NCBI GenBank assembly: GCA_030734395.1
Contig: JAUZTG010000044.1
Location: 62,001-126,000 of the forward strand
Direction of reading: 5' to 3'
DNA: 64,000 nt
Source: Sarocladium kiliense
Taxonomy: Eukaryota > Ascomycota > Sordariomycetes > Hypocreales > Sarocladiaceae
Each line of letters opens with the position of its first letter. Position 1 is the stretch's first letter. The notes beneath the pieces were generated by a model. It ran no database searches. It saw only the letters and a list, made by a program, of their open reading frames with translations, and was not told where the DNA came from. The translations under genes were made by a program, and so were the position numbers. Positions 59,412 to 64,000 of this stretch are shown here, piece by piece.

Positions 59412-60995
59412 ATGTCAACTAGACGAGAGAAGCAGAGCTCCAGCAGCAGATCTTCCACGCCCACGACGCCGGCGCCCTCGGTTTGTGCCCCGAGCGCAAC
59501 CTCTCAGCTGCCCGCACCCAGTGCCCCTCCAGCCAGCACTGCTTCATCCAACGAGAGTCTCATCTGCCGCTGGAGCACCTGTAGCCTCAATTTTGTCACA
59601 CCCGAGGCTCTCTACGTATGTGGCACTATCTGCTCGCCGCTTCTCGCTCTCTAACAATCCTCTAGGAGCATCTGTGTGCGAGTCATGTTGGCCACAAGAG
59701 CACCAATAACCCCAGCCTTATCTGTCAATGGGGCTCGTGTTATACCCCCAAGCTCAAGCGCGACCACATGACCTCGCACATCCGTGTCCATGTTCCCCTG
59801 TGGCCGCACAAATGTGACTTCTGTGGCAGATCCTTCAAGCGTCCTCATGATTTAAAGAAGCACACCAAGGTATTCTCCCTTGGCGTCTATTGATCCGATC
59901 TTGACTTATTAGCCTACTCCAGACCCATCCCGACGGCTCTGTGACTAACAAGTCTCCTCAAGACCAAGCTGGTCTGCACGGTGTTGTGACCCCTGGGACA
60001 GAGGTATGTACTAAACCCGCTCGTGCTGCCCCGTACAAAAAGGTTCTCAAACCGTGTCAACTAAGCTCTCCTCCTTTTGCGTACAGCTAGAGGCTAAGTT
60101 GCCTCCAGGCATGACCAGGCGCAATGACCACAATGGCCACATGCGAACTGCCTCTGGCAGCTTCCCGCACCAGGCGCCTGGGCATGCTAACTACGATGTT
60201 GATGGCGCCTCTGTTCCTGCTCCACCTTTGGAACTGTACTACGCTCCGCGGGGACAGGAGTACCTGGGGCATCATACCGGTAGCTTCGACACTCACAATC
60301 GCGGCTACGACGTGGTTGACGACGTCTTCGGTAGCGTTAAGCACCGCGCTGTCGACCCCTTGTCTTATGCCTCCGTCGGCCGTTCTCTGCTCCCTCTTCA
60401 CGAAGCACTTGCTCTCCAGCCTGTGATGGATCTCCCTGCGCCCGGGTACATGGCCCTGCATCGGCCAGATGCCGCCGCCGGCGGTGGCCACGTCGCTCCC
60501 AGTAACCCAGCCTCCTTTACTCAACAGTACTACATGCCACCTATGTCCAACGCCCGCACCAAGAACGATCTGGTCCAGCTTGGCCACATCCTAGACCAGA
60601 TACGAAGCACCGTCTACGAGAACGGCAGCCAGGCTATCTATCCCGTTCAGGTCCACGACCAGACCACTACCTCTACCGTTAGCACCAACTTAGGCAACGA
60701 CGGGCGCCTCACTTATAGCGGTGGCATGCTCCAGAGAGCCAAACCTAGCTTTCTGGGCCGTACTTCAGATACACCTGCCTATGCTCCTATCAAGGCAGGG
60801 ATCGTTCCCACCTGCTTGGTCGGGGCCCCCCCGTCCGAGTCGGACGTCAGCGATGCCACTCGTGAGCGTCAGGAGAAGTACGACGTATGGCTCGAGAACA
60901 TACGCATTATCGATGCCCTTCGCAAGTACATCCGTGACCGTATTTCACGCCAGGACTTCGTTGAGGCCGAAGAAGCTGACCGCATCCAAAAATGA
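59412..60995 (+). CDS. pacC: PacC-type C2H2 zinc-finger pH-response transcription factor (paralog), 4 exons, 465 aa
   Basis: Exons 59412-59615, 59666-59869, 59923-60003 and 60087-60995, all phase 0, 1,398 nt. A Ser/Pro-rich N-terminus is followed by three C2H2 fingers: ZF1 CRWSTCSLNF...LYEHLCASH, ZF2 CQWGSCYTPKLKRDHMTSH, ZF3 CDFCGRSFKRPHDLKKH. The order and the linker IRVHVPLWPHK identify PacC/Rim101. Further on, RGYDVVDDVFGSVKHRAVDP followed by LSYASVGRSLLPLH corresponds to the signalling-protease box cut at alkaline pH. The C-terminal helix WLENIRIIDALRKYI is also PacC-like. At 465 residues it is shorter than canonical PacC (about 600), and otherwise invariant positions are changed (VPLWPHK for VPLKPHK; VFGSVKHR for FFGDLKRR), so this is a diverged paralog. 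PacC activates alkaline-expressed genes, including cation transporters, in the nucleus. Confidence 0.92.
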
Positions 60996-62743
60996 CCGCA
61001 ACTGATCTCCATCCACCGAGGATATGGACTCCAAGGAAGCTACCCATCCCAGGGTGTACCACTCTACGCCATTCGGAGAAGACTGCTTTAAGAAAGTTGT
61101 TGATAATGGCACTTACAGCTTGGGTTCATGTCTCGCTTCCTCTTTCCGAAGTTTCGAGACTGGGCACCATATTGTGCCAATTTTGCCGCAAGAAACACAG
61201 CATACTTTGTTGGCAAAGGTCTTGCGTCCTTTACTAAAAGTTCCTTTTACGTCGGCGCGCACGGTCAAGTAGGTCATAGGGTGGCCCTATTTATAGCTGA
61301 TACCTGGGGCTACTTATAAGTACTTACGAATTACTGCTAATTTTAGATGTTATAACCAATACTAACAGCCTATTATACATTGTACCTGTTTCGTACGGCA
61401 AGGCACCCTTAAGTCACCACTGTGGCCTTGGCGGAGACGTATTGTTAGTTAACAGGAAGCAACATATGAACCTAAGTGTACACAATTGTGGTAAGCGGCT
61501 ATTTGAAATATGAGAGAGATAAACGGGAAATAATAATGATGCTCAAGCTTCGTGATTTTGAGACTCCTAAGGCGCAATATGCCGAGGCTCGCTTGACTCG
61601 ATATGCATTGTTCGGGGGCACAATCCTATGCGCTGCTTGAGCATCTGCTCCGTATAGAGGGTTAACATGGGGAGCGAAACTGGTTCCAGCGCGCAGCCAT
61701 TGAAGCAGTCTGTAGGGGAAGGCTTCCCAAGTTCCCATGTATGGTAGTTCATCATGCTGTTGTAGGCAATTTGGCATTGTGGCCATAATGTCAGCAGAAA
61801 ATCGTGACAGCCTTCTCGCCCGAGTCGCCAAGCAAGATTTGCTCTGTCAAGGCATCTGGAGAGAACCAAGAACGGTTGGGCCAAGTCACGTTTCGAACTC
61901 TGTGTTCACATTGCAAAACGATGCCAAACTATGCCTGCACGCCTGGGGGTGATCTGAAACCAGAAAGTGTAGACACGCGAGTTGAGCCTTCGGTCCTCTC
62001 CAACCATCTTTGCACCCAAGGATCCTCATCTCTCGTCTTTTTCTCATCTTTTTAGAAGACCAAATAGTTTAGAATGCACCAGGTTTTGTGTACGAGAGCC
62101 ACGTGTCTCAGCGGCTTGGTGCATGCTGCAACGAATGCGGCACAGGAGTCTTCAAGGAGCAGCCTACTTGCCTCTCAACTCACCAGTGACTGGATATCAA
62201 GATGTTGAGCGATACAAAGGTTTATTGGGTGTGAGCGTGTGCATGCTCGTAACTGCTCGTAGCGCCACGATTTTTTTTTTAAAGGTGGAGGGGATAGACG
62301 TGTATTGGATGCCACCCATCGAATGCATGCAGTAGCGCAAAGCAATCGCTTTCGAATTTAACCAGTTGTGTTGTCTGAGGCAATGGAATACCAAACACAT
62401 GGTTACTGCCACTGTCACCCCTGCGCGGCAGATGTCGGCTATTAAATTATAATGCCAAAATTTCAGATTAAATCTCTAGAATGCTTTTGGGGGATCACTT
62501 CACAGCCATAAATGTTCCTGACTTGAGAGAACTTACAGAGAGTTCCAAAGATGACCACAAAATCTATTTGGCATCGTCTCAAGGGCCTTTCCCAAAGCTT
62601 CTCCACATAGGTGAAGACCAATCGAGGAAGCTTTCATGTAAGGAACATGTTCATTCTATGATGTTCGTGGGACCGACACTGCTCAGCGGCCACTTTTTCT
62701 TTGGAAGCCACTTTCAATTGTAACTGAGTCTAGTCAGGGTGAG
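60996..62743. other. intergenic, no recognised gene
   Basis: Several short ORFs. The minus frame 61884-61567 (HDFLLTLWPQCQIAYN, YHTWELGKPSPTDCFNG) looks mildly coding-like but is unassigned. A T9 run lies near 62,272. Confidence 0.35.
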
Positions 62744-62977
62744 ATGAAACCTAGTCCTACACTTGACGAGCGACGGATAGATATTCAGCTGTCACGACCC
62801 CAAACGGTAAAGGCGATCTGGGATTATATAACGTCACGCGGTCTCCAAGACCCCACCGATAAGAGATACATTCTATGCGATGAGGCAATGCAACGAGTCT
62901 TCAATACAGAGAGGATACATTCGTGCAAGACAAACAAGCAATTAAGTGACCACCTGGGAAAGGTCCGAAAACCCTAA
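62744..62977 (+). pseudogene. SWIB/MDM2-domain fragment (UAF30/TRI1-like)
   Basis: The frame reads LSRPQTVKAIWDYITSRGLQ, then DPTDKRYILCDEAMQRVF and KTNKQLSDHLGKVRKP with a stop. This is the core of the SWIB/MDM2 fold found in the RNA polymerase I upstream activation factor subunit Uaf30, in Tri1 and in chromatin remodelers. The usual MFTM segment before the last helix is replaced (HSCKTNK). The conserved N-terminal part of the domain and any upstream DEK-C-like region are missing, so it is a truncated copy or a very small gene. Confidence 0.6.
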
Positions 62978-64000
62978 AATTTAGGCTAATAATGGGTTGC
63001 CTGCGTGAGATCGACTGGACGGAGAGACTTGGCCAGAGTGAGGGATGTGCTCGTCGAGAGCCATGAAGTTTGAGACTGTCGCCGGAGTGAAAGGAGGTTG
63101 ACGATGAGCCCGGATGAAATGTTGGGGAAAAAAGATCTGCTATGATACGCTATGAGTACTGTTGTGGTCCCGCAACCCAAAAAGCAGTGCTTAGCGGGTT
63201 ATGCCTTACGCCCTTCACAACCCCCGTCTGCCCTCGGTGACATGCACGAGCTTTGGCGTAAGGTGGCTGGCCCCTCATACAAATTGCACGTTCCCAGACT
63301 CTGATTAGTCCCTGAGCCTGTAGTTCAAACGACGGAACTACCAAAGACCACGGTGATGAATACGACGAGAACAATACCGAGATGACTAAATTGTGCTCCA
63401 CGACCGCAAGCTGGTCAACCACTACAGCCAACAGCCGCGCCAGAGCCAGTTCAGATGTTTTGCGCCGTTGACAATGAAGAACGTAAAGAAGTGATACGGT
63501 GAGCGGCGAGATAAGATCGGTGTCGACCGTCTTCAGGATATTTTGCAACAGCATTGGCGATAATAGAGGAAACTTTGGGGGTGGGGGTCTAGGCGTACCA
63601 ACACACCACCTCCTTCGACGTCAGTGTTGACAGTATTACCCTCATGGTTGCATCTGGTAGTAGATCAAGGACGACTATGAGTGGTAACATTACTGAAAAC
63701 ATCTTTGTCAGTCTGTTTCAATGCCACATAGCCATCAGGTGATTGCGTTAATTATGGGTGGGCCAGAGCGGAGAGTGGCGCGGATAGAGGCGGCAATACG
63801 AGTCGAATTGACTTGGTTGGCCTAAGCCTGTGCACCTTTTGCTCCAGAGAGCTGATACCGTTGCAGAAATGTCCCTCGGCACTCTTCTGTTGTTCGCTGA
63901 CCGGTTGCATCTGCACGTTTCGGGAGGCTGCCGATGAGGGTGTCAAGGTAGAGTGATTGACGAAATACTGAATGCAATGAAAAGGCAACGTACCTTAGCG
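62978..64000. other. intergenic to right edge, nothing recognised
   Basis: No supported gene. Minus frames at 63554-63150 and 63988-63752 lack motifs. Confidence 0.4.

Noticed and set aside
1..64000. tRNA, rRNA, CRISPR arrays or bacterial-type operators
   Set aside because: No cloverleaf with matching B-box, no rRNA-like stretch and no spaced direct repeats were seen. Intron-containing eukaryotic genes make bacterial features irrelevant.

Overview
The window looks like an accessory (lineage-specific) chromosome region of a filamentous ascomycete, most likely a Sordariomycete and probably Fusarium-like. Introns of 45-100 nt with CTNAC branch sites, CCATG/CACATG start contexts, fungal STAND/NACHT proteins, Tad-type LINEs, pogo-like DNA transposons and RIP-type stop codons support a filamentous ascomycete. 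The Fusarium oxysporum-complex guess is inference. It rests on finding extra copies of FRQ, PacC, HAL-type kinase and cation-transporter genes together among transposons, families I recall being duplicated on accessory chromosomes of that complex.

Layout. 0-8 kb: a small secreted Cys-rich protein (1070-1513), a broken gelsolin-repeat gene (2371-2890) and a secreted endonuclease/exonuclease/phosphatase-fold protein (4205-5146). 8-9.5 kb: an intact four-exon MDR oxidoreductase on the minus strand. 11.7-14.5 kb: a frequency (frq) clock-gene copy broken by frameshifts, one of them a perfect 13-bp tandem duplication. 15.4-17.1 kb: a broken OTT_1508-type deaminase-like gene. 17.7-19 kb: an ankyrin-repeat fragment and a sirtuin fragment, both cut at one breakpoint near 18,239. 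19.6-25 kb: a chromodomain fragment, two damaged secreted-protein genes and weak ORFs. 25.7-29.6 kb: an intact aminoglycoside-phosphotransferase-fold gene, a two-exon orphan, a small secreted protein and a decayed single-pass membrane protein. 30.6-32.9 kb: an intact 767-residue fusion of coiled coil, PD-(D/E)XK nuclease-like fold, zinc site and kinase-like domain.

The second half is rich in mobile DNA. A complete pogo-like element (33,151-34,985) sits just upstream of a GNAT acetyltransferase gene. An intact NACHT (STAND) gene follows (35,891-38,967), then a LINE with two open ORFs (39,958-44,977), a 435-bp solo LTR (45,377-45,811) beside an inverted LTR end, and an intact Dal5-type MFS transporter (46,621-48,331). 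Two sibling pogo-like elements lie head-to-tail, 11 bp apart (48,771-52,521): one is open, the other carries RIP-type stops.

The last 8 kb holds the most interesting combination. A HAL4/HAL5-type kinase (53,057-54,173), a TRK potassium transporter (55,837-58,632) and a PacC-type pH-response zinc-finger factor (59,412-60,995) are adjacent, and all three are intact after splicing. In yeast, Hal4/Hal5 stabilise Trk transporters, and PacC/Rim101 governs alkaline and cation responses. The trio therefore looks like a compact potassium/pH homeostasis module, with several GCCAAG PacC-type sites in its intergenic DNA. A SWIB-domain fragment lies downstream. Host-type genes in the window are either fully intact or decayed by small indels and nonsense changes.
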